64,000 nt of DNA from Mesorhizobium amorphae CCNWGS0123 (GCF_001686985.1 NZ_CP015318.1:432001-496000); one strand, 5' to 3'. Positions 17,146 through 25,793 are shown, counted from the first letter of the stretch. The notes: generated from the sequence alone by a model not told the origin. Made by a program: numbers and translations.

Positions 17146-17628
17146 ATGTCCCTTGGTTTCAGAGTTTCCGGACGCATCGGCAAACCGGTCGCCGAAGTCT
17201 TCGACGCGGTCGTCAATCCGAACAAGCTCAGCGGCTACTTCACCACCATAGGCGGCGCCAGCGCACCGCTGGTAGCGGGTACCACCGTGACATGGTGGAA
17301 AACGGTGCCCGTCGAGGTCGACGAGGTCGCGAAGGACAGCCGCATCGTACTGCGCTGGGACGCCACCGACGCCGACGGCAAGCCGGCCTACAAGACGCGC
17401 ATCGAAATGAATTTCGAGCCGCTGGACGATGGCGGCACCTTCGTCACCATCGCAGAGGCCGGCTGGCGTGAAGGAGAGGTCGGATTGAAAAAATCCTACC
17501 TCAATTGCGAGGGCTGGTCGCAGATGCTGGCCTGCATGAAGGCCTATGTCGAACACGGCATCAACCTGCGCGACGGCTATTACCGCAGCGAGATGAAGGG
17601 CGAACCCGCCAACGAGACCAATATCTGA
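17146..17628 (+). CDS. SRPBCC (AHSA1/START-like) protein
   Basis: A 160-residue helix-grip protein. FRVSGRIGKPVAEVFDAVVNP is the typical N-terminus, and GGTFVTIAEAGW with GWSQMLACMKAYVEHG the C-terminal strand and helix. These proteins bind hydrophobic ligands in a cavity. GAAGGAG lies 8 bases before the ATG at 17146, favoured over a GTG at 17140. It is the first gene of a four-gene run with two VOC proteins and another SRPBCC protein. Confidence 0.85.
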   Translation: MSLGFRVSGRIGKPVAEVFDAVVNPNKLSGYFTTIGGASAPLVAGTTVTWWKTVPVEVDEVAKDSRIVLRWDATDADGKPAYKTRIEMNFEPLDDGGTFVTIAEAGWREGEVGLKKSYLNCEGWSQMLACMKAYVEHGINLRDGYYRSEMKGEPANETNI

Positions 17629-17658
17629 GCGACCGTTTGATGGAGACGGAGGCCTGCC

Positions 17659-18051
17659 ATGAAGAAGGTGACGCCTTTCCTGATGTTCGAGGGCAGGGCC
17701 GAGGAGGCGATGACCTTCTACTGCGAGGCCGTTCCCGACAGCAGTGTCCTTGACGTCACCCGCTACGGCCCCGGCGAAGATGGCCCGGAAGGAACGCTCA
17801 AGCTGGCGCGTGTGTCCATCGGCGGCCTGGACGTGATGGTTTTCAACAGCCCGGTGCACCATGCCTTCACCTTCACGCCATCGGCCTCGCTCTACGTGGA
17901 CTGTTCCTCCGAGCAGGAGCTGAACCGCATTGTCGAGACGATGGCAATGGACGGCGCGTTCCTGATGCCGCCCGACAATTATGGCTTCAGCCGCCGTTTC
18001 GCATGGCTGAACGACAGGTTCGGGGTCTCCTGGCAGGTCAACCTGTCATAG
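17659..18051 (+). CDS. VOC-superfamily protein, PhnB-like
   Basis: A 130-residue protein starting MKKVTPFLMFEGRAEEAMTFY, the signature of PhnB-like proteins of the glyoxalase/dioxygenase (VOC) fold. The end, YGFSRRFAWLNDRFGVSWQ, is also typical. Most such proteins have no known reaction. It follows the SRPBCC gene by 30 bases and precedes another VOC gene by 60 bases. Confidence 0.85.
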   Translation: MKKVTPFLMFEGRAEEAMTFYCEAVPDSSVLDVTRYGPGEDGPEGTLKLARVSIGGLDVMVFNSPVHHAFTFTPSASLYVDCSSEQELNRIVETMAMDGAFLMPPDNYGFSRRFAWLNDRFGVSWQVNLS

Positions 18052-18111
18052 CGAGCGCGGACCGCGCCGGCTGATGAAGACAACATCTGAACGCAGGAAG
18101 TGGAGCCAGCA

Positions 18112-18474
18112 ATGACCGCGAAGATCACCGGCGGCGTCAACATCGCCATGAAGGTACCCACGCATCAGTATGAGGCGACGATCGCCTTCTACCGCGATGT
18201 CGTCGGCCTGAAGCCATTCACCACCAAGGCGCCGGCAATCGGCTTCGAACTCGGCCCCAACCGCCTGTGGATCGATGAAGCGCCGATGCTGAGCCAGGCC
18301 GAGATCTGGCTGGAATTGTTCACCGACGATTTCCCGGTAGCCGCGGATCATTTCGCCAGGACCGGCGTTGTGCGCTGCGACGCCATCGAATCCCTGGGCG
18401 AAGGTTTTCGCGGCTTCTGGATCGCCAATCCGGCCAGCATCATCCACTTGGTGCGCGAACCGGACGCCTGGTGA
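18112..18474 (+). CDS. VOC-superfamily protein (glyoxalase-like)
   Basis: A 120-residue VOC-fold protein with the betaalphabetabetabeta pattern: NIAMKVPTHQYEATIAFYRDVVGL, then GFELGPNRLWID. It has fewer metal ligands than true glyoxalases. GGAG lies 6 bases before the ATG at 18112. It is unlike its PhnB-like neighbour in sequence, so the two VOC genes are not a recent duplication. Confidence 0.8.
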   Translation: MTAKITGGVNIAMKVPTHQYEATIAFYRDVVGLKPFTTKAPAIGFELGPNRLWIDEAPMLSQAEIWLELFTDDFPVAADHFARTGVVRCDAIESLGEGFRGFWIANPASIIHLVREPDAW

Positions 18475-18500
18475 GGGCCAAAGCCTGAAAGGAGACCGTC

Positions 18501-18968
18501 ATGGAAATCCGCGAAGCACCAACCGCCGAAACCGCCATGCTGATCAGGCGGCCCGTTGCCGAGGTGTTTGAAGCGATCGTCGACCCGGCAATCACCACGA
18601 AATTCTGGTTCACTCATTCCAGCGGCCGGCTGGACGCAGGCAAGCCGGTTCAGTGGGAATGGCGCATGTACGACGTCTCGACGGCGGTCGATGTCAACGA
18701 GATCGTCAAGGACAAGACGATCGTCATGCAGTGGAGCGACCCGCCGACCACGGTGGTCTGGACCTTCACCGAGATGCCGGACAACGCGACCTTTCTCGAT
18801 ATCCGCAATTTCGGCTTCGCCGGCAGCGGCGACGAACAGGTCAAGCAGGCGATCGATTCGACCGGCGGCTTCTCGCTCGTGCTGGCCGGCGCCAAGGCGT
18901 GGCTGGAACAGGGCCTGACGCTTGGCCTGATCGGCGATCGCCATCCAAAGGGTGTGCCGGCGAGCTAA
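18501..18968 (+). CDS. SRPBCC (AHSA1/START-like) protein, second copy
   Basis: A 155-residue helix-grip protein with the same frame as the first SRPBCC gene (RRPVAEVFEAIVDP, then FSLVLAGAKAWLEQG). It is a diverged paralogue rather than a recent copy. It closes the run that begins at 17146; gaps of 26-60 bases suggest one transcript. Its stop is 13 bases from the convergent terC stop. Confidence 0.83.
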   Translation: MEIREAPTAETAMLIRRPVAEVFEAIVDPAITTKFWFTHSSGRLDAGKPVQWEWRMYDVSTAVDVNEIVKDKTIVMQWSDPPTTVVWTFTEMPDNATFLDIRNFGFAGSGDEQVKQAIDSTGGFSLVLAGAKAWLEQGLTLGLIGDRHPKGVPAS

Positions 18969-18981
18969 GAGCCGGCCAGCC

Positions 18982-19749
18982 TCAGTGCCCGCCGCCGGAC
19001 CTTGCCTTACGCCGCCGCCGCGCCAGCATGTTGAGGCCTTCGACCAGCGCCGAGAATCCCATAGCGGCGTAGATGTAGCCCTTCGGCACATGGTAACCCA
19101 TGCCGTCGGCGATCAGCGTCATGCCGATCATCAAAAGGAAGCCCAACGCCAGCATGACGATGCTCGGGTTCTTGGCGATGAAGTCGGCCAGCGGCCCGGC
19201 CGCCAGCATCATCACGGTGACCGCCACGATCACGGCGATGTACATGATGGCGATCTCGTCGGTCATGCCGACGGCGGTGATGATCGAATCGATCGAGAAG
19301 ACGAGATCGAGCAGCAGGATCTGGAAGATGGCGCCGGCGAGCGAAATCTGCAGCGTCTCGCCGAGCATCGTGTCCTTGTGGTCATCGGGATCGACCGTGT
19401 GGTGGATCTCCTTGGTCGCCTTCCAGACCAGGAACAGGCCGCCGGCGATCAGGATCAGGTCGCGCCAGGAGAAGCCGTGGCCCAAAGCTGTGAACACTGG
19501 CGTCGTCAGTTGGACAATGATCGAGATGGTGGCCAGCAGCACCAGCCGCATGATCAGCGCCGCCGAAATGCCGAGCCGCCGCGCACGGGCGCGTTGCGCT
19601 TCCGGCAATTTGTTGGTCAGGATCGAGATGAAGATCAGATTGTCGATGCCGAGCACGACCTCCAGCACCACGAGCGTCAGCAGCGCGACCCAGGCGGTCG
19701 GGTCGGAGACAAAGGCAAAATGCGGTGCCAGGAATTCGATGAGCTGCAT
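18982..19749 (-). CDS. TerC-family integral membrane protein
   Basis: A 255-residue protein of about seven to eight helices. The diagnostic [16 protein letters not shown] and [18 protein letters not shown] (acidic residues inside helices) mark TerC proteins. Family members export manganese or other metals, or help metal loading of exported proteins. No tellurite resistance genes are nearby. The YmdB-like gene lies 71 bases upstream on the same strand. Confidence 0.9.
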   Translation of the reverse strand: MQLIEFLAPHFAFVSDPTAWVALLTLVVLEVVLGIDNLIFISILTNKLPEAQRARARRLGISAALIMRLVLLATISIIVQLTTPVFTALGHGFSWRDLILIAGGLFLVWKATKEIHHTVDPDDHKDTMLGETLQISLAGAIFQILLLDLVFSIDSIITAVGMTDEIAIMYIAVIVAVTVMMLAAGPLADFIAKNPSIVMLALGFLLMIGMTLIADGMGYHVPKGYIYAAMGFSALVEGLNMLARRRRKARSGGGH

Positions 19750-19820
19750 GGAGGTCGTCCCCTCTACGATCTGAAGCAGGTGTCGCCGGCAATTAGGTAT
19801 TGCGTGCGTCTATATCAATG

Positions 19821-20645
19821 TCATGACCAGAAGGAAGGCGCGGTTTCCTCGAGTCGCGGCCCGCGACGAAACGGCGCGATCTTCTCGGCCAGCCCGGTAC
19901 GGTCGGAAATCTCGATGCCGACGCCGCACAGCGTCGCCGGCCCGTTCGCCGCCTCGAAGCGACCTTTCGGCACTTTCGACAGAAAGCGGTTGAGCGGCTC
20001 CTCCTTGTCCATGCCGAGCGAGGAATCATAGTCTCCACACATGCCGGCGTCGGACATATAGCCGGTGCCGCCATTGAGAATCTGGTGGTCGCCGGTCGGC
20101 TGGTGGGTATGGGTGCCGACGACAAGGCTGGCGCGGCCGTCGACGAAATGCGCGAAGCATATCTTTTCCGAAGTCGCCTCGGCGTGGAAGTCGATGACTG
20201 CCGCATCGGCCTGTTCGCCGAGCGGGCAGGCCGACAGTTCGCGCTCGCCGGCCTGGAACGGATCGTCGAGCTCGGGGTGCATGAATACGCGGCCCATGAT
20301 GTTGGCGACCAGGACCCGCGCGCCGTTCCTGGCGATGTAGACGCCGGAGCCGCGCCCCGGCGTGCCCTTGGGAAAATTGGACGGGCGCAGGAAGCGCTCT
20401 TCGCGCGGCGCGAAGACAAGCGCGTCGCGCTGGTCCCAGACATGGTTGCCTGTGGTGACGACGTCGGCACCGGCCGCGATCGTCTCGCGAAAGATCTCTT
20501 CGGTGATGCCGAAGCCGCCGGCGGCGTTCTCGCCATTGACGATGACGAAGTCGAGCTTGAAGTCGGCGATCAGGCCGGGCAGTTGTTCCCACACCGCCGT
20601 CCGTCCAGTCTTGCCGACCATGTCGCCGAGGAAGAGAAGTCTCAT
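19821..20645 (-). CDS. YmdB-type metallophosphoesterase (TIGR00282)
   Basis: A 274-residue protein of full length: MRLLFLGDMVGKTGR with the first metal ligand, VNGENAAGGFGI, GNHVWDQRD and VVGTHTHQPTGD. Members hydrolyse 2',3'-cAMP and similar cyclic nucleotides. In alphaproteobacteria the gene usually follows fthC directly; here an fthC tail remnant and a DUF3592 gene lie between. Confidence 0.92.
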   Translation of the reverse strand: MRLLFLGDMVGKTGRTAVWEQLPGLIADFKLDFVIVNGENAAGGFGITEEIFRETIAAGADVVTTGNHVWDQRDALVFAPREERFLRPSNFPKGTPGRGSGVYIARNGARVLVANIMGRVFMHPELDDPFQAGERELSACPLGEQADAAVIDFHAEATSEKICFAHFVDGRASLVVGTHTHQPTGDHQILNGGTGYMSDAGMCGDYDSSLGMDKEEPLNRFLSKVPKGRFEAANGPATLCGVGIEISDRTGLAEKIAPFRRGPRLEETAPSFWS

Positions 20646-20686
20646 CTATGCGTGATCCCTAACCGAAAGTCAGCGAAGCAAAAGCT

Positions 20687-20712
20687 GCATGACTTTGCGC
20701 AAAAGATCATGC
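20687..20712. repeat. Palindromic intergenic repeat, family A (copy 3, short)
   Basis: GCATGA and TCATGC pair around CTTTGCGCAAAAGA. This looks like a shortened family A element. It lies between the fthC tail remnant and the YmdB-like gene. Confidence 0.5.
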
Positions 20713-20728
20713 GTCCATTGACGTGTAT

Positions 20729-20836
20729 CTACAATTGCAGCGTGAACCGACGCAACCCGCTCTCGGTGAGTATTTCCGGAATGATCACGTCGTGGTTCTC
20801 ATCCGGCGTGCCTGCAACGCAATCGGGGCATGCGGC
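20729..20836 (-). pseudogene. Orphan 3' end of a 5-formyltetrahydrofolate cyclo-ligase gene
   Basis: The minus strand reads PDENHDVIIPEILTESGLRR then FTLQL and a TAG stop at 20731-20729. The intact gene at 21358 ends PDENHDVVIPEILTESGLRR then FGIS. About 65 bases are nearly identical (20744-20814 against 21370-21439), and a weaker match (DC..VA) continues upstream. There is no start codon or gene body. The match begins within about 8 bases of the DUF3592 stop codon, so the DUF3592 gene is bracketed by two fthC tails in direct orientation. Confidence 0.85.
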
Positions 20837-20838
20837 GT

Positions 20839-21288
20839 CTACGGCGCGTTCCGTCGGCGTAGCCAGAAGAACCAGACGTAGAAGGCGCAGAAACCGCCGG
20901 TAGCGGCAAGGAGCAACAGCCCGCCGCGCCAGCCCTTCATTGCGGCGGTATCGAGGTTCGATGGATCGGCCGGGTCGTAGTACAAGTCTACCTTGTCGCC
21001 TATGGACGCCGCATAAAGACCGATGACCTTTCCCTTCCCGGACCAGGTCATCGGCGCGTCGTCAACCACATAGGTGACGGCGACATTGATGCCATCTGTG
21101 GTGAGGCCGTTTTTCTTCGTTTCAGTGTAGGGATCAACATCCGTCACGGTGGCGACCGTCTGATGCCAGGCGGCTTGGTGATACAGGGTGGTTCCGGTGA
21201 TGTGCAATCCCATCGCAAACAGCGCTGCCGCGATCAAGGCGAACGGCATCAGGAGGAAACGCATTAAGACCATAGCTATTGCTGCCAT
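20839..21288 (-). CDS. DUF3592-type membrane protein
   Basis: A 149-residue protein with hydrophobic helices near residues 10-30 and 115-140. Between them lies a soluble beta domain (TVATVTDVDPYTETKKNG, then IGDKVDLYYDPADPS). The DLYYDPxxP motif is typical of DUF3592 proteins. Function is unknown. The start is uncertain: ATGs at 21288, 21273 and 21264 all lack a clear ribosome binding site. It sits between the real fthC tail and an orphan one, and looks like a later insertion. Confidence 0.75.
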   Translation of the reverse strand: MAAIAMVLMRFLLMPFALIAAALFAMGLHITGTTLYHQAAWHQTVATVTDVDPYTETKKNGLTTDGINVAVTYVVDDAPMTWSGKGKVIGLYAASIGDKVDLYYDPADPSNLDTAAMKGWRGGLLLLAATGGFCAFYVWFFWLRRRNAP

Positions 21289-21357
21289 CGAATCGGATTG
21301 TATTGCCGAAGTACTATCCGATATGTCTTAGAAACGCGTTAAGCAGATCATCATATC

Positions 21358-21942
21358 TCAAGAGATACCGAACCGGCGCAACCCGCTCTCGGTGAGTATT
21401 TCCGGAATAACCACGTCATGGTTCTCGTCCGGCACCTGCGCTACTTCCTGGCAGTCGAAGGCAATGCCGATCAGCCGCGGCGGCTGCCCCTTGTCGACGA
21501 GCTTGGCGATGGCGCGGTCGTAGTAGCCGGCGCCGTAGCCGATGCGGTGCCCGCGCGCGTCGAAAGCGGCGAGCGGCACCAGCATGACCGCAGGGTCGAG
21601 CACCGCCGCCTCCTCATGCGGGCCGATCGTGCCGAAACCCATCTCCACCAACGGCGTGCCACGCACCAGTTCGCGAAAGACGATGGTGGTCTTGTCGAGG
21701 ATGGCCGGCAGGCAGAGCCGCGCGCCCTTTTCGCGCAAGGCGAACATCAGCGGCCGGACGTCGACTTCCGACCGCATCGGCCAGAAGCCGGAGACGATCT
21801 GGCCGGGTTCGACCGCGATCTGGTCGCGCGCCGTCTCGGCCATTTCGAGCGCGATTTCCACGCGCCAGAATTCGTCGAGGGCATCGCGCCGCCCGAGAGC
21901 TTCCTTGCGCAGCTGTTTTTTTAGTTCTTTGGGAGATGTCAT
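21358..21942 (-). CDS. fthC: 5-formyltetrahydrofolate cyclo-ligase
   Basis: A 194-residue cytosolic enzyme that converts 5-formyl-THF to 5,10-methenyl-THF with ATP. KKQLRKEALGRRDAL forms the N-terminal basic helix, FRELVRGTPLVEMGFGTIGP the substrate loop, and GYGAGYYDRAIAKL the ATP/Mg motif. The ATG at 21942 is chosen; an in-frame GTG at 21951 is an alternative. It lies downstream of 6S RNA on the same strand, the conserved order. The 3' end has a second copy at 20729. Confidence 0.93.
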   Translation of the reverse strand: MTSPKELKKQLRKEALGRRDALDEFWRVEIALEMAETARDQIAVEPGQIVSGFWPMRSEVDVRPLMFALREKGARLCLPAILDKTTIVFRELVRGTPLVEMGFGTIGPHEEAAVLDPAVMLVPLAAFDARGHRIGYGAGYYDRAIAKLVDKGQPPRLIGIAFDCQEVAQVPDENHDVVIPEILTESGLRRFGIS

Positions 21943-21996
21943 GCGCGACACTAGAAAAGGTCAGATTTGGATGGAGTTTTAGGAGCGACGTTTTGG

Positions 21997-22031
21997 AGGA
22001 GCGGAGCGAACTTTTCGTTCGTGAGCACCGC
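21997..22031. repeat. Hairpin repeat, family D (copy 1)
   Basis: GGAGCGGAGCGAAC then TTTTC then GTTCGTGAGCACCGC forms an imperfect hairpin. It is the same design as the element at 31898 (GGAGCGGAGCG, loop, then GCGC.CCGG). It lies between 6S RNA and fthC. Confidence 0.5.
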
Positions 22032-22079
22032 ACAAAGCGGCGCGACGACAAAATCCGCCAAATATGATCTTTTCAACGA

Positions 22080-22238
22080 GTGACGATCCACACAACCGGT
22101 GGAGAAGTCGATCCCGGGTGCCTACAAAGTAGGTGGGCGCCGTGTGAGAAAACCCACGGGTCTTCCCAGGGACAGCTCCCTAAGGATCGTTAAGGCCCCG
22201 GGGAAAAGTGTCTCCTGCCGGGAAGCGCAGACCGCCAA
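22080..22238 (-). ncRNA. ssrS: 6S RNA
   Basis: The minus strand between a TATATT -10-like box (22248-22243) and fthC carries the rhizobial 6S pattern: GGGGCCTTAACGATCC, then GGGAGCTGTCCCTGGGAAGA, CCCGTGGGTTTTCTCACACG, the CCTACTTTGTAGG hairpin and CACCCGGGATCG. Paired flanks (CCCGGGG/CCCGGG, GATCC/GGATC) give the open-promoter-like rod. 6S RNA sequesters housekeeping RNA polymerase in stationary phase. Position directly upstream of fthC on the same strand is its usual place. The ends are approximate. Confidence 0.85.
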
Positions 22239-22393
22239 CCCCAATATAGGCCGATGGGCGGCCAAGCGCCAGAGACGCGGCATGGTTGGCGGCTTTATCA
22301 TTCAGAATTTCCGCCATATGCAGCTCCCGAGCTCGTGCTTGCGCAGGCGAGGCAGCGTCCTTACGGTCGGCTTGATCGAACCAAGGAGCAAAA

Positions 22394-23236
22394 ATGCGTT
22401 TCGAAGGCACGGCGGCCTATGTCGCCGACAAGGATCTGATGGTCGCGATCAACGCGGCAATCGCGCTGGAGCGGCCATTGCTGGTCAAGGGCGAGCCCGG
22501 CACCGGCAAGACGGAACTTGCCCGCCAGGTGGCGGCAGCGCTCGGCCTCGAGTTGATCGAATGGCACGTCAAGTCGACCACACGGGCACAGCAGGGTCTT
22601 TACGAGTATGACGCCGTTTCGCGGCTGCGCGACAGCCAGCTCGGCGACGACCGCTTCAACGACATCAGGAACTACATCAAGCGCGGCAAGCTGTGGGAGG
22701 CTTTCGCTGCTGGCAGGAAAGTCGTGCTGTTGATCGACGAGATCGACAAAGCCGACATCGAGTTCCCCAACGACCTGCTGCAGGAACTCGATCGGATGGA
22801 GTTCTTCGTCTACGAGACCGGCGAGACGATCCGTGCCGCAGTCAGGCCAATCGTTATCATCACCTCCAACAACGAGAAGGAACTGCCGGACGCCTTCCTG
22901 CGCCGCTGCTTCTTCCACTACATCCGCTTCCCCGATGTCGAGACGCTGCACAGGATTGTCGACGTGCACTATCCCGGCATCAAGCAGAGCCTGGTGCGCG
23001 CCGCCCTTACGCAGTTCTATGAGATCCGCGAGGTGCCGGGGCTGAAGAAGAAGCCGTCGACCTCCGAGGCGCTCGACTGGATCCGGCTGCTGGTTTCCGA
23101 CGACATCGCGCCAGAGGACCTGCGCGCCGATCCGAAGAACGCCCTGCCCAAGCTGCACGGCGCGCTGCTGAAGAACGAGCAGGACGTGCATCTGTTCGAG
23201 CGCCTGGCCTTCATGGCGCGGCGGCAGCAGGGGTAG
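22394..23236 (+). CDS. MoxR-type AAA+ ATPase
   Basis: A 280-residue ATPase with Walker A GEPGTGKT at 33-40, Walker B VLLIDEIDKAD near 113 and an arginine-finger region (LPDAFLRRCFFHYIRFPD). MoxR ATPases act as chaperones, usually with a von Willebrand factor A protein; such a gene (CoxE-like) is present at 23786. AAGGAG lies before the ATG. It is divergent from 6S RNA and fthC. Confidence 0.9.
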   Translation: MRFEGTAAYVADKDLMVAINAAIALERPLLVKGEPGTGKTELARQVAAALGLELIEWHVKSTTRAQQGLYEYDAVSRLRDSQLGDDRFNDIRNYIKRGKLWEAFAAGRKVVLLIDEIDKADIEFPNDLLQELDRMEFFVYETGETIRAAVRPIVIITSNNEKELPDAFLRRCFFHYIRFPDVETLHRIVDVHYPGIKQSLVRAALTQFYEIREVPGLKKKPSTSEALDWIRLLVSDDIAPEDLRADPKNALPKLHGALLKNEQDVHLFERLAFMARRQQG

Positions 23237-23330
23237 CAAAAGACCGGCCAGCGGTTATCCCCTCGCTGGACCGTTGCCGCCAACCGGGCGCCGAGGCAGC
23301 TTCAAGCCACAAGCTTCGGAGGAGAACGAA

Positions 23331-23777
23331 ATGACCGAGATCACCATCCGCCCCTTGTCGCAGTCCGACCGTGCCGATTGGCAGCGCCTGTGGACCGCCT
23401 ACCTGACCTTCTACGAAACCAAGTTGCCGGAAGAAGTCTATGCCGTCACCTGGAAGCGGCTGTTCACGGCAGGTGAGTTCGAGCCGAAAGGTTTCATCGC
23501 CACCCTCGACGGCAGGGCGGTTGGCCTCACCCACTATCTCTACCACCGCTCCTGCTGGTCGGAAAAAAACAATTGCTATCTGCAGGACCTGTTCGCCGAC
23601 CTGGAGGTGCGCGGCAAGGGCGTCGGCGCTGCGCTCATCGAAGCGGTGAAGCAGGAGGCCGGCAAGATCGGCGTCAAGAACGTCTACTGGATGACCCACG
23701 AAACCAACGCCACCGCGCGCAAGCTCTATGACCATGTCGCGCGGCGGACGGGATTCATCGAGTATGATCTGCTGTAG
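23331..23777 (+). CDS. GNAT-family N-acetyltransferase
   Basis: A 148-residue GNAT protein: ITIRPLSQSDRADWQRLW at the start, YLQDLFADLEVRGKGVGAALIEAV (the acetyl-CoA-binding V-R/G-x-G-x-G/A loop) and a C-terminal ARKLYDHVARRTGFIEYD. The substrate is unknown. GGAGGA precedes the ATG. It lies between the MoxR and CoxE-like genes and 8 bases from the latter. Confidence 0.88.
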   Translation: MTEITIRPLSQSDRADWQRLWTAYLTFYETKLPEEVYAVTWKRLFTAGEFEPKGFIATLDGRAVGLTHYLYHRSCWSEKNNCYLQDLFADLEVRGKGVGAALIEAVKQEAGKIGVKNVYWMTHETNATARKLYDHVARRTGFIEYDLL

Positions 23778-23785
23778 ATAGCGCC

Positions 23786-24976
23786 ATGTTTATCCCCTTC
23801 TTCCTCGAACTGAAGGCTGCACGGGTTCCCGTCTCGCTGCGGGAATATCTGTCGCTGCTGGAGGGGCTGGAAGCCGGGCTGGTCGACTACGACGTCGAGG
23901 GTTTTTACTACCTCGCCCGCGCCGCTTTGGTGAAGGACGAACGCCACATCGACCGCTTCGACCAGGTGTTTGCGCATGTCTTCAAGGGCGTCGAGGCGCT
24001 AGACGGAAACGCCGCTGTCGATGTCGCAAACATCCCCGAGGAATGGCTGCGCCGGCTGGCCGAAAAGCATCTGACCGACGAGGAGAAAAAACTGGTCGAG
24101 GCGCTCGGCGGTTTCGACAAGCTCATGGAAACGCTGAAACAGCGGCTTGAGGAGCAGAAGGACCGGCACCAGGGCGGCTCGAAGTGGATCGGCACCGGCG
24201 GCACCTCGCCCTTCGGCGCCTACGGCTACAATCCGGAAGGCATGCGCATCGGCCAGCATGAAAGCCGCCACCGCCGCGCCGTCAAAGTCTGGGACAAGCG
24301 CGAGTTCAGGAATTTCGACGACGCCGTCGAGCTCGGCACCCGCAACATCAAGATCGCGCTGAAGCGGCTGCGCCGCTGGGTACGCGAGGGTGCGGAGGAG
24401 GAGTTCGACCTGCCCGGCACCATCCATGCCACCGCCGAGCATGGCTATCTCGACGTCAAGACGCGGCCCGAGCGGCGCAACGCGGTGAAGCTCCTGATGT
24501 TCTTCGATGTCGGCGGCTCGATGGACGACCATGTTAGAAGCGTCGAGGAGCTGTTTTCGGCCGCCCGCGCCGAATTCCGCCAGCTCGAATATTTCTATTT
24601 CCACAACTGCCTCTACGAAAGCGTTTGGCGGGACAATCGGCGCCGTCTCGCCGAGACGATCCCGACCTTCGACCTGCTCCACAAATACGGGCCGGACTAC
24701 AAGGTGATTATAGTCGGCGACGCCTCGATGAGCCCCTACGAGATCGCACACCCCGGCGGCTCGGTCGAGCACTGGAACCCGGAGGCAGGCGCGGTCTGGC
24801 TGGCTCGCCTGCTGCAGCAATGGCCGAATACCGTCTGGCTCAACCCGGAAAGCCAGAAGAACTGGGGCTATACCCATTCGATCACCATGATCCGTGACAT
24901 CTTCGGCGGCCGCATGTTCCCGCTGACGCTGGCCGGGCTCGAGGCCGCGACGAAGCAGCTTTCGCGTAAGCACTGA
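23786..24976 (+). CDS. CoxE-like von Willebrand factor A protein
   Basis: A 396-residue protein with a C-terminal VWA domain. The metal-site motif is DVGGSMDDH near residue 241, where Gly replaces the usual first Ser, as in CoxE. The N-terminal helical half (about 1-130) and the basic linker resemble the VWA proteins that pair with MoxR ATPases. The AAA+/VWA pair is thought to remodel or load a metal onto a target enzyme. No carbon monoxide dehydrogenase genes are nearby, so the target is unknown. Confidence 0.88.
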   Translation: MFIPFFLELKAARVPVSLREYLSLLEGLEAGLVDYDVEGFYYLARAALVKDERHIDRFDQVFAHVFKGVEALDGNAAVDVANIPEEWLRRLAEKHLTDEEKKLVEALGGFDKLMETLKQRLEEQKDRHQGGSKWIGTGGTSPFGAYGYNPEGMRIGQHESRHRRAVKVWDKREFRNFDDAVELGTRNIKIALKRLRRWVREGAEEEFDLPGTIHATAEHGYLDVKTRPERRNAVKLLMFFDVGGSMDDHVRSVEELFSAARAEFRQLEYFYFHNCLYESVWRDNRRRLAETIPTFDLLHKYGPDYKVIIVGDASMSPYEIAHPGGSVEHWNPEAGAVWLARLLQQWPNTVWLNPESQKNWGYTHSITMIRDIFGGRMFPLTLAGLEAATKQLSRKH

Positions 24977-24995
24977 GCAATCTCCCGGAGCCACC

Positions 24996-25793
24996 ATGAC
25001 CTGCTTTCTCTGCCTGCAATGCGGTGTCCAGTTCGCGGCGAGCGATGCGCCGCCGCAACACTGTCCGATCTGCGAGGACGAACGGCAGTTCGTGCGCTGG
25101 GAGGGCCAGGCCTGGATCACGCCGGAAGAGCTCGCCGCCACGCATCGGCTTGTGATGAAGGACGACGCCGGCGTTCTCGCCTTCGGCATCGAGCCGCGTT
25201 TCGCCATCGGCCAGCGGGCTCTGCTGGCGCAAACGCCGCACGGCAATGTGCTATGGGATTGCATCTCGATGGTGAGCGACGAGGCGATGGCCGAGATCAA
25301 GCGGCGTGGCGGCCTTGCTGCCATCGCCATCTCGCACTGCCACTATTATTCGGTGATGGTCGATTGGAGCGAAGCGTTTGGCGGCGTGCCGATCTATCTC
25401 CACGCCGACGACCGTCAATGGATCATGCGGCCGCATCCTGCCATTGTCAGTTGGGAAGGCGAGAGGCTTGCCATCAATCGATCGCTGACACTCATCCGCT
25501 GCGGCGGCCACTTTGCTGGTGGCCAGGTGATGCATTGGAAGCGCGACGGCGGCAACGCCCTGCTGTCCGGCGACATCCTGCAAGTCACGCCGACCCGCCG
25601 TCATGTCAGTTTCATGTACAGCTACCCGAACCAGATTCCGCTGAACGCGACGGCTGTGCGCCGCATCGCCGCGGCGCTGGAGCGTTTCGAGTTCGACCAT
25701 ATCCATGGTGCCTGGTGGGGCCAGAACATCATCGGCGGCGCGAAAGCGGCATTCGCCGCTTCGGTCGCGCGCTATCTCGCGGCTATCGCCTGA
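24996..25793 (+). CDS. Metallo-beta-lactamase-fold hydrolase with zinc ribbon
   Basis: A 265-residue protein. Cys6/Cys9 and Cys23/Cys26 make an N-terminal zinc ribbon. The body follows the metallo-beta-lactamase fold: [18 protein letters not shown] in place of HxHxDH, then [12 protein letters not shown] and LLSGDILQV. The usual Asp-His after HxH is replaced, so the second metal site may be changed. It follows the CoxE-like gene by 19 bases. The substrate is unknown. Confidence 0.8.
   Translation: MTCFLCLQCGVQFAASDAPPQHCPICEDERQFVRWEGQAWITPEELAATHRLVMKDDAGVLAFGIEPRFAIGQRALLAQTPHGNVLWDCISMVSDEAMAEIKRRGGLAAIAISHCHYYSVMVDWSEAFGGVPIYLHADDRQWIMRPHPAIVSWEGERLAINRSLTLIRCGGHFAGGQVMHWKRDGGNALLSGDILQVTPTRRHVSFMYSYPNQIPLNATAVRRIAAALERFEFDHIHGAWWGQNIIGGAKAAFAASVARYLAAIA

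Noticed and set aside
18982..19749. Tellurite resistance locus
   Set aside because: A lone TerC protein without terA, terB, terD or terE is common and linked to metal homeostasis.
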